10,117 nt of DNA from Deltaproteobacteria bacterium (GTDB lineage Bacteria > Myxococcota > Myxococcia > Myxococcales > 40CM-4-68-19), in contig VBKQ01000169.1 of the NCBI GenBank assembly GCA_005879505.1, positions 1-10,117 of the forward strand, in the 5' to 3' direction. Of the stretch, positions 1-5,925 are shown piece by piece. The notes under the pieces are model-generated. The model had not been told where the DNA came from. It made no database searches and saw only the letters and a program-made list of their open reading frames with translations. The translations under genes and the position numbers were made by a program. Each line of letters begins with the position of its first letter. The stretch's first letter is position 1.

Positions 1-121
1 CCTTTTGCTTTGCGGTGGTACAAGTGATCTTTGCTTGCCTCTGCAGCTGCGGAGCTGCCTGCTTGCACGCACCACTACCGGCCGCCAACAGCAACGCTGT
101 GCTCATCAGAAGACTGATCAT
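1..121 (-). CDS. Possible N-terminus of a secreted or lipid-anchored protein, cut by the left edge
   Basis: Reading leftward from an ATG at 121-119, a 40-codon open frame runs off the window. It starts with a short hydrophobic stretch (MISLLMSTALLLAAGSGAC) followed by Gln/Lys/Ala-rich sequence, which is what a bacterial lipoprotein signal peptide looks like. The Cys at residue 19 would be the lipidation site, although the residue at -3 is Ser rather than the usual Leu, so the lipobox is imperfect. A second in-frame ATG is at 106-104. There is no convincing Shine-Dalgarno sequence upstream (ACTCACCTTC before the ATG), which lowers confidence. The gene body lies outside the window, so no function can be assigned. 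The alternative is a chance open frame next to the transposase remnant. Confidence 0.3.
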   Translation of the reverse strand, partial: MISLLMSTALLLAAGSGACKQAAPQLQRQAKITCTTAKQK

Positions 122-233
122 GAAGGTGAGTCTAGCGGTCGTGTCACGGCGGCGCTGCGTGTTAGGAGAAGCCTTCGCTGACAGCTCTTATGAATTCCTT
201 TCCGCCCACTTCGCCAGTACCTCGTCCTGCTTC

Positions 234-1302
234 ATGGCCGGCGGCGCGCAGATGACTTCGCAGCGGTGGCGCCGGATCCGGACGTTGCTGTTGCTTGCCG
301 ATGGCTTGTCGGCGCGCGCCGCCGCCGAGGCGGTTGGGACGCATCCGCGCGAGGCGAGACGTGTCGGCCATCGCTATCGCGCCGGCGGCTTGGAGGCGGC
401 GCTCGGGGAGGATCCGCGGCCGCCGCAGCCGAGGCTGCTGGACAGCACCCAACACGCGGCGGTCATCGCGATGGTGTGCGGTCCACCGCCAGTGGGTCGG
501 GCTCGGTGGACGGTGCGGCTCGTCGCCGAGCAGGCTGTGAGACGCGGAATCGCCGACCGGATGGGACGCGAGACTGCTCGGGTAACGCTGGCGACAAGCG
601 GCTTGAAGCCGTGGCGGGAAAAAAATGTGGTGCGTTCCCGAGCTGACCGCCGAGTTCATCGAGAGGATGGAGGACGTTCTTCGCCTCTACGCCCGTAAGC
701 TCGATCCAGTGGAGCCCGTCGTTTGCCTGGACGAGCGGCCGGTCGTGCTGCGGGAGGATGCAAGGCGCGGAGTGGCGATGAAACCGGGCCGGATTTCGAG
801 GCGGGATTACGAGTACGTCCGCTGCGGCACCGCAAACATTTTCTGCATCGTCGAACCACTCGCGGGGCGGTGACTGACCTTCGCCAGCGCTGATCGCAAA
901 CGGCCGGCCTACGTGCGCGCGCTGCAAAAGATCGCTGCTCGCTACCCACAAGCGAAGCGCATTCATCTCGTCCAAGACAACCTCAATACTCATTCCCTGA
1001 AGTCGGCCGTAGCCGTGCTCGGCGCTCTCGAAGGTCGTCGCCTCTGGCGCCGCTTCGAAGTCCACTACACCCCCAAGCACGCGAGCTGGCTGAACGCCGC
1101 GGAGATCGAGGCGAGCCTCGTCTCCCGCGAATGCCTCGGACGGAATCGCCTTGCCTTTCTGGTCGACCTCATCTCACGCGTCGCTGCGTGGCGCCGAGCC
1201 GCCGAAGACGAGGGGCGCACCATCGACTGGACCTTTCGTGTCGATGATGCGCGACGGAAGTTTCGCTACGATGGGCTCATCACCGCACGGTCGCGGCAGT
1301 AG
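234..1302 (+). pseudogene. IS630-family transposase, broken by a frame change and a nonsense codon
   Basis: DDE transposase of the IS630/Tc1-mariner superfamily. The N-terminal helix-turn-helix part (about 252-617) contains LLLLADGLSARAAAEAVG and continues to GLKPWREK. The catalytic part follows in the +1 frame from the ATG at 625. DDE residues are visible: Asp in VVCLDERP (730-732), Asp in LVQDNLNTH (976-978) and Glu in HYTPKHASWLNAAEIE (1102-1104). Two lesions separate the pieces. Seven A residues at 619-625 put EK and MWCVPEL in different frames. A TGA at 871-873 interrupts EPLAGR-LTFASADRK, which is otherwise continuous. The 5' boundary is approximate: ATG codons lie at 234 and 252, and about 20 N-terminal residues usual for relatives are not recognisable. 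I found no convincing terminal inverted repeats or TA duplication, so this is treated as an element remnant. The A7 tract could allow slippage, but the TGA argues for decay. Confidence 0.85.
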
Positions 1303-1527
1303 TTCCTTCCAGTGGTCTGGGTGGAGATGTACACGGCGTTTCTGTCTTCGGAACGCCAAGACCGCTTTCAAGTATTTCTCGATCGCTGTGCTCGCGAGAA
1401 CGGCCCCTTGCAGCGGCAGTCGCGTGAGAAGGAGAACACGCGCGGCTAGATAGTCGTCGAATGCGGCACCCAGGAACTCGATGACTGTCGGGTCTGACGA
1501 ATGTTTGGATGGCTTGGGCGTGGTCAC
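1303..1527 (-). pseudogene. HEPN-domain protein, C-terminally truncated at the IS630 remnant
   Basis: GTG start at 1527-1525, overlapping the TGA of the upstream gene in a GTGA overlap, with AAGAAGG five bases before it. The product has a helical HEPN-like core: FLGAAFDDYLAARVLLL (residues 18-34) and then ASTAIEKYLKAVLAF (45-59), matching the A-x-E-K-x-L-K-A-x-L signature of Pfam HEPN proteins, followed by HLHPDHWKEL. HEPN proteins are often RNases or tRNA/RNA-binding partners in toxin-antitoxin, abortive-infection and phage-defence modules. The last helix, where the catalytic R-x4-6-H motif usually lies, is absent. From about codon 76 the frame enters the 3' end of the IS630 transposase and continues as unrelated sequence to a stop at 1174. 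HEPN assignment is by pattern only. Functional inference (defence or TA) is weak, and the present gene is probably dead or makes a chimeric protein of about 118 residues. Confidence 0.6.
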
Positions 1528-1814
1528 TGCGCCTTCTTCGATTTCTCGATGGCCGCCTGCACCTTCGCCTTGGGCAGCTTCAGATGGTCCTCGCAGAGGT
1601 AGCGGAAACGGGGACCCTTCGATCGGTTCTTGCACCCCGGATAACGGCAGTGCATGTCCAGCTTGCGGCCCTTGAGTCCGGACGAGCGGCGACCGTTGCC
1701 CTTGGTTCCGCCGTTCCGTATCCCCCTCTGCACCCGCTCGTTGATCTTCTCTAGGGCTCGCTCCGCGATTGCTTCCGCGATCTCGTCGACCATCTGATCA
1801 AAGTTGAATGGCAT
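1524..1814 (-). CDS. Small zinc-finger-like protein coupled to the HEPN gene
   Basis: A 96-residue protein. The ATG at 1814-1812 is preceded by GGAGG at 1826-1822 with seven bases of spacing, a strong ribosome-binding site that decides this start over an in-frame ATG 11 codons upstream. Residues 1-30 form an acidic, probably amphipathic helix (FDQMVDEIAEAIAERALEKI), followed by a Gly/Arg/Lys-rich linker. A Cys/His cluster comes next: Cys56, Cys61, Cys74 and His77 (CX4CX12CX2H, in the context CRYPGCKNRSKGPRF), then a Lys/Ala helix to the end. The cluster suggests a single bound zinc and nucleic-acid binding, helped by the basic linker. The stop codon overlaps the HEPN start (GTGA), so the two were translationally coupled and probably work together. 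I do not recognise a named family. An antitoxin or regulatory partner for the HEPN protein is possible but is only inference from position. Confidence 0.7.
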   Translation of the reverse strand: MPFNFDQMVDEIAEAIAERALEKINERVQRGIRNGGTKGNGRRSSGLKGRKLDMHCRYPGCKNRSKGPRFRYLCEDHLKLPKAKVQAAIEKSKKAQ

Positions 1815-1847
1815 CCCTGCGCCTCCGTGAGGGTGGGGCAATAGCAC

Positions 1848-2054
1848 CTAGCTTCCGCTGGGCGCTACCCCGCCTCCCCAAGCTTCGGATTCCATTCGCC
1901 ACGCGGCGTGTTGCTGCCCACACCGACGACGGTCGTAGCGGTGTTCTGGGACGCCACGGAAACGGTCCTGTCGGAGGTAGTAGAGACCCGCTCCGCAACG
2001 GACGCAGAGGAGTTGGAAACTCTCGATCGGACGGGGTCGGGTGACGGGCTCCAT
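1848..2054 (-). CDS. Candidate 68-residue CXXC/CX3H protein upstream of the zinc-finger/HEPN pair
   Basis: An open frame from the ATG at 2054-2052 to a TAG at 1850-1848, ending 33 bases before the start of the 96-residue gene on the same strand. The frame holds Cys17 and Cys20 (LLCVRCGAG) and Cys45 with His49 (RRRCGQQH), spaced CX2C-X24-CX3H, consistent with a small zinc-binding fold. The residues between are rich in Arg, Tyr and Asp. The other two minus-strand frames here are Ser/Thr- or Pro-rich and look like shadows. The ribosome-binding site is weak (TTGGTGCG before the ATG), and the frame stays open further upstream, so both start and coding status are uncertain. If real, it would be the first gene of a three-gene minus-strand operon ending in the truncated HEPN gene. 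Confidence 0.3.
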   Translation of the reverse strand: MEPVTRPRPIESFQLLCVRCGAGLYYLRQDRFRGVPEHRYDRRRCGQQHAAWRMESEAWGGGVAPSGS

Positions 2055-2263
2055 CGCACCAAGATAGTGATGGCGGGTGACACTGACCGTAGCAGGTGGG
2101 GGAGAAGTACGGCGATCCACCTGACACGGAAGATCACTTAGTTGGTGGGGGGCAAGAACCAGGTGATCGCGAAGTACTTCCCGCCAATTTGCCGTCGGGG
2201 GCCCCGTTCTCGTCACTGAGAAGTACGGACAGTCGCAAGCTGGGATGCCGCTCGGAACTGCGG

Positions 2264-2279
2264 AATCAGTTGTGGGCGG
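2264..2279 (+). repeat. Short direct repeat, copy 1
   Basis: AATCAGTTGTGGGCGG. The first 13 bases recur exactly at 2632, where one extra G precedes the final CGG. It lies in non-coding sequence just upstream of the candidate zinc-ribbon gene. Function unknown; it could be part of a dispersed intergenic repeat or mark a past duplication. Confidence 0.4.
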
Positions 2280-2348
2280 ACCAAAGATCAAGGACGATCG
2301 AAATTGAGGACGCGGGAAAGGGCAAGGCGACCTAGAGGAAGGGCGTAC

Positions 2349-2549
2349 GTGGCGATCATTCTGGCGAGAGTCGAAGGGGTCTCCGCACTCATGTTCGCGA
2401 GGTGTCCGCATTGCGGGACCTCGGTCGAGTGGGACGAACCGCTGCGCGACGGGCAAGGCCGATGGACGATGAACGGACGTTGCCGGTGCAGAGCACCACG
2501 CCGGAAGTCCACGGACCGGATCAGCTTCGGGCTGTGGGACGTGGACTAA
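2349..2549 (+). CDS. Candidate small zinc-ribbon protein
   Basis: An open frame of 66 codons from a GTG at 2349, preceded by AGAGGAAGGG (2334-2343) five bases upstream. An internal ATG at 2391 gives a 52-residue alternative that begins just before the motif. The protein contains FARCPHCGTSVEWDE, then GRWTMNGRCRCRAPRRK, so a CXXC pair and a CXC pair are separated by about 22 residues, a layout typical of a minimal zinc ribbon. The end is SFGLWDVD. It is transcribed away from the minus-strand zinc-finger/HEPN cluster, so the region 2055-2348 would hold divergent promoters. No family is recognised. Support rests on the Cys pattern and the ribosome-binding site only. Confidence 0.35.
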   Translation: MAIILARVEGVSALMFARCPHCGTSVEWDEPLRDGQGRWTMNGRCRCRAPRRKSTDRISFGLWDVD

Positions 2550-2858
2550 GGGGCTCGGACCAAGGGAGATCCTCTCCGCCTGCTAGCCGAGGCCCACACG
2601 CACCCCCCTTTCGGTAGATCCGACGACTCGAAATCAGTTGTGGGGCGGGGTCTGCGAATTGTCCGGAGTCGGTGGGATCGGGTTCCCGGATCCTGAGAAG
2701 CGCCGAGCCTGCGGGCCCAAGTGCCCGGTCCCTGAGCACGTCTGAGAGAACCCTCGTCTCGCGGCGACTGGAGAAGCTCTGTCCGCGGCCCAGCCCGACG
2801 GCCCGTAGACGCCGCGAAGCACGTTGGGCGAGACTTTGCCCGCTGACCTGGAGGCGCC
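2550..2858. other. Intergenic stretch without a recognisable gene
   Basis: About 310 GC-rich bases between the candidate zinc-ribbon gene and the membrane-protein gene. Frames are open on both strands, as expected at this GC content, but none has a domain signature or a good ribosome-binding site. It contains the second copy of the direct repeat (2632-2648). An imperfect palindrome around 2670-2690 (GGGATCGGGTTCCCGGATCC) could form a short hairpin but has no T-tract, so I do not call a terminator. The promoter of the downstream gene presumably lies here, but no confident -35/-10 pair is visible. Confidence 0.4.
2632..2648 (+). repeat. Short direct repeat, copy 2
   Basis: AATCAGTTGTGGGGCGG, sharing 13 identical bases plus the terminal CGG with the copy at 2264-2279. 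The two copies flank the candidate zinc-ribbon gene, about 370 bases apart. Confidence 0.4.
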
Positions 2859-3230
2859 ATGCTCGCAGCGCACATCGGGGCGGTGCTCGCCGTCACCGGC
2901 CTGATCACCGCACTGCCCATCATCCTGTTCGTCGCGCCCGCGCCGGGGCTGCGGCTGTTGTTCAAGCTGGAGTTCGCCGACCGAGCCGGCTTGTTCATGG
3001 CACGGCACTGGGGGCTCCTGGCATTTACTATCGGTGTGCTCCTGGTTTACGCCGCCGGCCACCCGGCAGTGCGCGTTCCGGTGGTGCTGGCTGCGCTGGT
3101 GGAGAAGGCCGGCCTCGTTGCGCTGATCGGATGGCAGTGGAGCGAACCGCACACCCGCGGGATGCGCTTCACCGCTCTGTTCGATGGGGCGTGCAGCGCT
3201 GTTTACGCGGCGTGGCTATTCGGCGCCTAG
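2859..3230 (+). CDS. Small four-helix membrane protein
   Basis: A 123-residue protein. The ATG at 2859 is preceded by TGGAGG (2849-2854) four bases upstream. Hydrophobic segments suggest four transmembrane helices: about residues 5-27 (IGAVLAVTGLITALPIILFV), 46-66 (ARHWGLLAFTIGVLLVYAAG), 70-92 (VRVPVVLAALVEKAGLVALIG) and 102-122 (RFTALFDGACSAVYAAWLFG). The motif HWGLLAF, then YAAGHPAVR, then a helix with an embedded Glu-Lys (LVEKAG) is the pattern of uncharacterised small inner-membrane proteins of the DUF4345-like kind. That family link is a guess from hydropathy and spacing. It stands alone: no co-directional gene adjoins it, and the insertion sequence begins 150 bases downstream. No function can be assigned. 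Confidence 0.7.
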   Translation: MLAAHIGAVLAVTGLITALPIILFVAPAPGLRLLFKLEFADRAGLFMARHWGLLAFTIGVLLVYAAGHPAVRVPVVLAALVEKAGLVALIGWQWSEPHTRGMRFTALFDGACSAVYAAWLFGA

Positions 3231-3379
3231 CCACGTGCCGGCAAGCCGACGGTCTGCAGGGCTCACCAACACCAGCCGGCGAGCATATGTCGGTTCGTCG
3301 GGCGCCACAGTGGCGCTGCCGTTGCGCCCTTCCGCGGAACGGCTTGTCTTGCGGGCCCGCCGGTAGACCGATGTCCGAC

Positions 3380-3405
3380 TGTCGTTGGCCAAAACTCTGT
3401 CGCGG
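3380..3405 (+). repeat. Left terminal inverted repeat of the IS481/IS3-like element
   Basis: Outer end TGTCGTTGGCCAAAACTC, pairing with TGTGGTTTGCCAAAACTC read inward from the right end. The run GCCAAAACTC is identical in both. It starts with TGT, the usual terminal triplet of this type of element. Confidence 0.75.
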
Positions 3406-3593
3406 CGGTTTAACCCACGAAATGCCCGATCGGTGATGCCGATCGTCAGGTACGCCCAATGACAATCATGTGGCGGGTGCCGCGGATTTGAGGTGAGCGC
3501 AGGTCGATAGCGCGGCCAGCGGCAAGACCGTCGCGCGAGCGCCGATGGCGCTCCGATCTCATCGCCGAAGGAGGAGAGTTCGTCGACTTGCGA

Positions 3594-4622
3594 CTACGCC
3601 GCGCGGCGGATGTAGCGGTGGTGGAGCCCGCCGACCTGGGGCAGGGCAACAACGCGGCCGTGCTCGGGTGGCTCGACGGCGTGCGGCTCGGGTGCATCCT
3701 TCTCAAGCGCGAGGTGCGTCCGCGAGCCGTGGTAGTAGCTTAGGTAGCTGTGCAAACGACGACGGAGGTGTCCTTCGTTCAGGACGATCACGTGGTCGAG
3801 GAGTTCGCGGCGGATCGTTCCGATCACGCGCTCGGCGAAAGGGTTCTGCCAGGGCGAACGGGGCGCCGTAAGAACTTCGGCGATGCCCATGCCACTAACC
3901 CGTCGCCGAAACTCGCCGCCGCCGTAGATGCCGTCGCGATCGCGGAGGAGGTAACGCGGCGCCGAGTCATCAGGAAACGCCTCGACGATTTGCTGCGCGG
4001 TCCAGGCGGCAGTAGGGGAATCGGTCACGTTGAAGTGCACGACCTGGCGGCGATGATGCAGCAGGACCACGAAAACGTACAGCACTCGAAAGGTCGCGGT
4101 CGGTACGACGAAGAAGCCGATGGAGACGAGGTCGGTGAGGTGGTTTTGAAGGAACGTGCGCCAGGTTTGAGAGGGTGGCGTTGGGCGACGCGGCATGAGC
4201 CGGGCAACGGTGCGCCGCGAGACGTCGAGCCCGAGCTTGAGTAACTCGCCGTGAATGCGTGGCGCACCCCAGATCGGATTCGCGAGCGCAATGGTGCGCA
4301 CGAGGTCCGCAAGCTCCGAGCCGACCTGCGGTCGACCCATTCGCCCGCGGCGGGACTTCCAGCTCCAGAAAGCGCGGAAGCCCTGCCGGTGCCAGCGAAT
4401 CACGGTCTCGGGGCGAACGAGGTGGAGCGCCTCGCGCCACCCAGGCCACCAGTTGGAGAGCCACACCCAGAAGGCTCGATCGAAGCGCCCGAATTGCGGT
4501 CGCTTCGATCGGCGGCGGAGCAAGGCGAGTTGTTGCCGGAGCGCCAGGTTCTCGAGCGTGAGGTCAGTGCGGGTTCTGAGCGCCGCGCGCAGGGCGCCCA
4601 ACAGAGCGAGTACGAGGGACAT
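3594..4622 (-). CDS. rve-type DDE transposase with the first catalytic Asp replaced
   Basis: A 342-residue transposase of the integrase-core (rve) type, IS481/IS3-like, that would cut and join element ends. The ATG at 4622-4620 opens MSLVLALLGALRAALR; the frame is open further upstream but crosses the terminal repeat, so the internal start is preferred. An N-terminal DNA-binding region (about 20-150) includes LENLALRQQLALLRRRSKRP and ANPIWGAPRIHGELLKLG. The catalytic core (about 150-285) has Asp228 in LLRDRDGIYG and Glu264 in SPWQNPFAERVIG, exactly 35 residues between. The first catalytic Asp is expected in a SIDFF-type motif, but the sequence reads VSIGFF: codon 169 is GGC (4118-4116) where GAC is expected. 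The conserved tail VGGLHHRYIRRAA is intact. With this Gly the enzyme is probably inactive, although the gene is otherwise unbroken. Confidence 0.85.
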   Translation of the reverse strand: MSLVLALLGALRAALRTRTDLTLENLALRQQLALLRRRSKRPQFGRFDRAFWVWLSNWWPGWREALHLVRPETVIRWHRQGFRAFWSWKSRRGRMGRPQVGSELADLVRTIALANPIWGAPRIHGELLKLGLDVSRRTVARLMPRRPTPPSQTWRTFLQNHLTDLVSIGFFVVPTATFRVLYVFVVLLHHRRQVVHFNVTDSPTAAWTAQQIVEAFPDDSAPRYLLRDRDGIYGGGEFRRRVSGMGIAEVLTAPRSPWQNPFAERVIGTIRRELLDHVIVLNEGHLRRRLHSYLSYYHGSRTHLALEKDAPEPHAVEPPEHGRVVALPQVGGLHHRYIRRAA

Positions 4623-4663
4623 TGCGCTCGATGGCTTGCATGTCGCTCGCCCATCGTCCACAC

Positions 4664-4689
4664 TCGGGATCGAGTTTTGGCAAACCACA
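4664..4689 (-). repeat. Right terminal inverted repeat of the IS481/IS3-like element
   Basis: Read inward on the minus strand it begins TGTGGTTTGCCAAAACTC and matches the left repeat at 20 of 26 positions. It is on the transposase 5' side, so a promoter for the transposase could overlap it. Confidence 0.75.
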
Positions 4690-4911
4690 ACGGTCCCGCC
4701 TGTTGCCTTGGAAGGGACGTCACCAAGGGCCGCGATCGCCTGCGCTGAGCGCTTACCGCACCCTCTACACCGTGAGGCCCGGTGATACGCTCTGGAAGAT
4801 CGCGGCCCGGTTCTCGACGACGTGGCCAAGCTGCGCAAGCTGAACGGCCTCACCGGCCGCAGCGCGCGCTCCCTCCAGGTGGGCCAGACCATCGCCGTCC
4901 GGGAATCCTGA
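4690..4911 (+). pseudogene. C-terminal LysM-domain remnant, decapitated and frameshifted
   Basis: Immediately right of the insertion sequence, one frame reads LYTVRPGDTLWKIAARF (about 4763-4813), the start of a LysM peptidoglycan-binding domain. The next frame then gives DDVAKLRKLNGL, followed by LQVGQTIAVRES and TGA at 4909-4911, the second half of the same domain. A small deletion (net one base missing, or one plus a multiple of three) near 4810-4816 separates the halves, so the domain is not translated as one piece. The 5' part of the gene, which would carry the signal peptide and any hydrolase or transglycosylase domain, is absent and presumably lost at the element junction. LysM domains bind GlcNAc-containing glycans in the cell wall. 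I cannot tell which enzyme or scaffold this belonged to. Confidence 0.75.
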
Positions 4912-5070
4912 CCGGGACCCGGGCGACGCCCGCGACCGTACTCGGAACTCCTGACGCTTCCACCAACCAGGGCGGACGACGGACTCGGTTTGCTTTGGCT
5001 GCCTTGCTGTCCGTATCGTCAGAGTGGACCGGCCGCGGGCCGCCGCACGAGTCGTTCGAGGTCAACTGAC

Positions 5071-5847
5071 ATGACGCACCGCCGGCCGCCGACCGAAGCG
5101 ATTGTCGAGTGGTACAATCGCAAAACTGAATTCCTCCTCGAGAAATACGGGCCTGGGCCGCGAGTGCATTACCACACCGGGTGGGCCGCACCGGACATCG
5201 TTCCTGCCGCCGACAGGTCCCACCTGCGCCGCCAGTTATGGCGCTCGCAGGAAGACATGGTCTGGCAAGCCGCGCGTGCCTGGGGTGCAGAAAAGAACCT
5301 CACCGGTCATCTCCTGGACCAGGCAGGCGTGCGCGAGCGCGTGCAGCCGCTGCTTGGCGACGCTCACGCGCTCGAGGGGCCCGCGCGATTCGACGCCGCG
5401 TTTTCGTTCGATGCCACCACGTACTTTGATCGAGAGAGCTATTTCGCGTCGCTGGCGCGCGTCGTCCATGGCGGCGGCTGGGTGTTCATTGAGGACACCT
5501 TCCTGGGACGCCCCGAATTGGCTGCGCCCTTCAACGAGTATTGGACCACGAACATCGGCTGGGCGCACGACTACGTCGCCGCGGCAGTGCAGTACGGATT
5601 TGACCTCTTCCGCCTGGAAGACATTTCGCTCCATTCGGCCGGTTTCTGGAAGTTGAGCATCGCCTACACTCGGCTATTGGCCGAAGCGCGTCCCGCCTCG
5701 ATCAGGTGGCAATCCGCGATTCACGCCGCCTATCTCGACGGCGGCTTGCGAAATCTCTTGCTGAGCTTCCGGAAACGGGACTGGTCGTCCGGCAGTGATC
5801 CCTTCGAGACATGCGCGGAAGGTAATCCCAGTAATCCCCATTCGTGA
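5071..5847 (+). CDS. SAM-dependent methyltransferase-like protein lacking the SAM-binding motif I
   Basis: A 258-residue protein. The ATG at 5071 has GAGGT at 5058-5062, eight bases upstream. It resembles class I small-molecule methyltransferases of the type that act on isoprenoid and other C-methylation substrates. The N-terminal region (YNRKTEFLLEKYGPGPRVHYHTGW) and SQEDMVWQAARAW precede the fold. Later strands are clear: VQPLLGDAHAL (91-101), FDAAFSFDATTYFDR (107-121), ARVVHGGGWVFIEDTF (129-144). Between them, LTGHLLD (77-83) is followed directly by QAGVRERV (84-91). In relatives LLD is the start of motif I (LLDxGCGxGG), and roughly 35-40 residues normally separate it from AGVxxRV. An in-frame deletion at about 5319/5320 therefore seems to have removed the SAM-binding glycine loop. 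Catalytic activity is unlikely unless the cofactor is bound differently. It is separated from the kinase gene by 78 bases with no terminator seen, so co-transcription is possible. Confidence 0.75.
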   Translation: MTHRRPPTEAIVEWYNRKTEFLLEKYGPGPRVHYHTGWAAPDIVPAADRSHLRRQLWRSQEDMVWQAARAWGAEKNLTGHLLDQAGVRERVQPLLGDAHALEGPARFDAAFSFDATTYFDRESYFASLARVVHGGGWVFIEDTFLGRPELAAPFNEYWTTNIGWAHDYVAAAVQYGFDLFRLEDISLHSAGFWKLSIAYTRLLAEARPASIRWQSAIHAAYLDGGLRNLLLSFRKRDWSSGSDPFETCAEGNPSNPHS

Positions 5848-5925
5848 CGCCGATCCCGATCAAGGGCGGTAGCTTGACTCCCGCACGTCAGGCGAGCACG
5901 GTACGCGGCCAGGGGAGGTCGAAGT

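Larger units (their letters stand above)
3380..4689 (-). mobile_element. Insertion sequence of about 1.31 kb, IS481/IS3-like, with terminal inverted repeats
   Basis: The element is bounded by imperfect 26-base inverted repeats at 3380-3405 and 4664-4689 (20 of 26 positions match), both beginning TGT at the outer end, as in IS481- and IS3-type elements. It carries one transposase gene on the minus strand, starting about 40 bases inside the right repeat and ending about 190 bases from the left one. I see no obvious target-site duplication: the outer flanks are GTCCGAC on the left and ACGGTCC on the right. Loss of the duplication suggests an old insertion or a later rearrangement. The right flank is a decapitated LysM gene, so the element, or a deletion it caused, removed that gene's 5' part. 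Confidence 0.75.

Noticed and set aside
463..1080. Minus-strand 205-codon frame opposite the IS630 transposase
   Set aside because: It is antisense to recognisable transposase motifs and has no domain of its own.
130..1345. Search for IS630 terminal inverted repeats and TA duplication
   Set aside because: Only weak GC-rich matches (for example GATGA-containing segments near 250 and 1275) were found, not convincing enough to define element ends.
3750..4785. Several plus-strand open frames across the insertion sequence
   Set aside because: All are antisense shadows of the transposase, without motifs or ribosome-binding sites.
4623..4892. N-terminal extension of the IS481/IS3-like transposase frame beyond the ATG at 4622
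   Set aside because: It would run through the terminal inverted repeat and out of the element into the LysM remnant, so it cannot be native coding sequence.
4990..5070. Earlier start for the methyltransferase-like gene
   Set aside because: The added residues are not conserved-looking, and the ATG at 5071 has a GAGGT site at suitable spacing.
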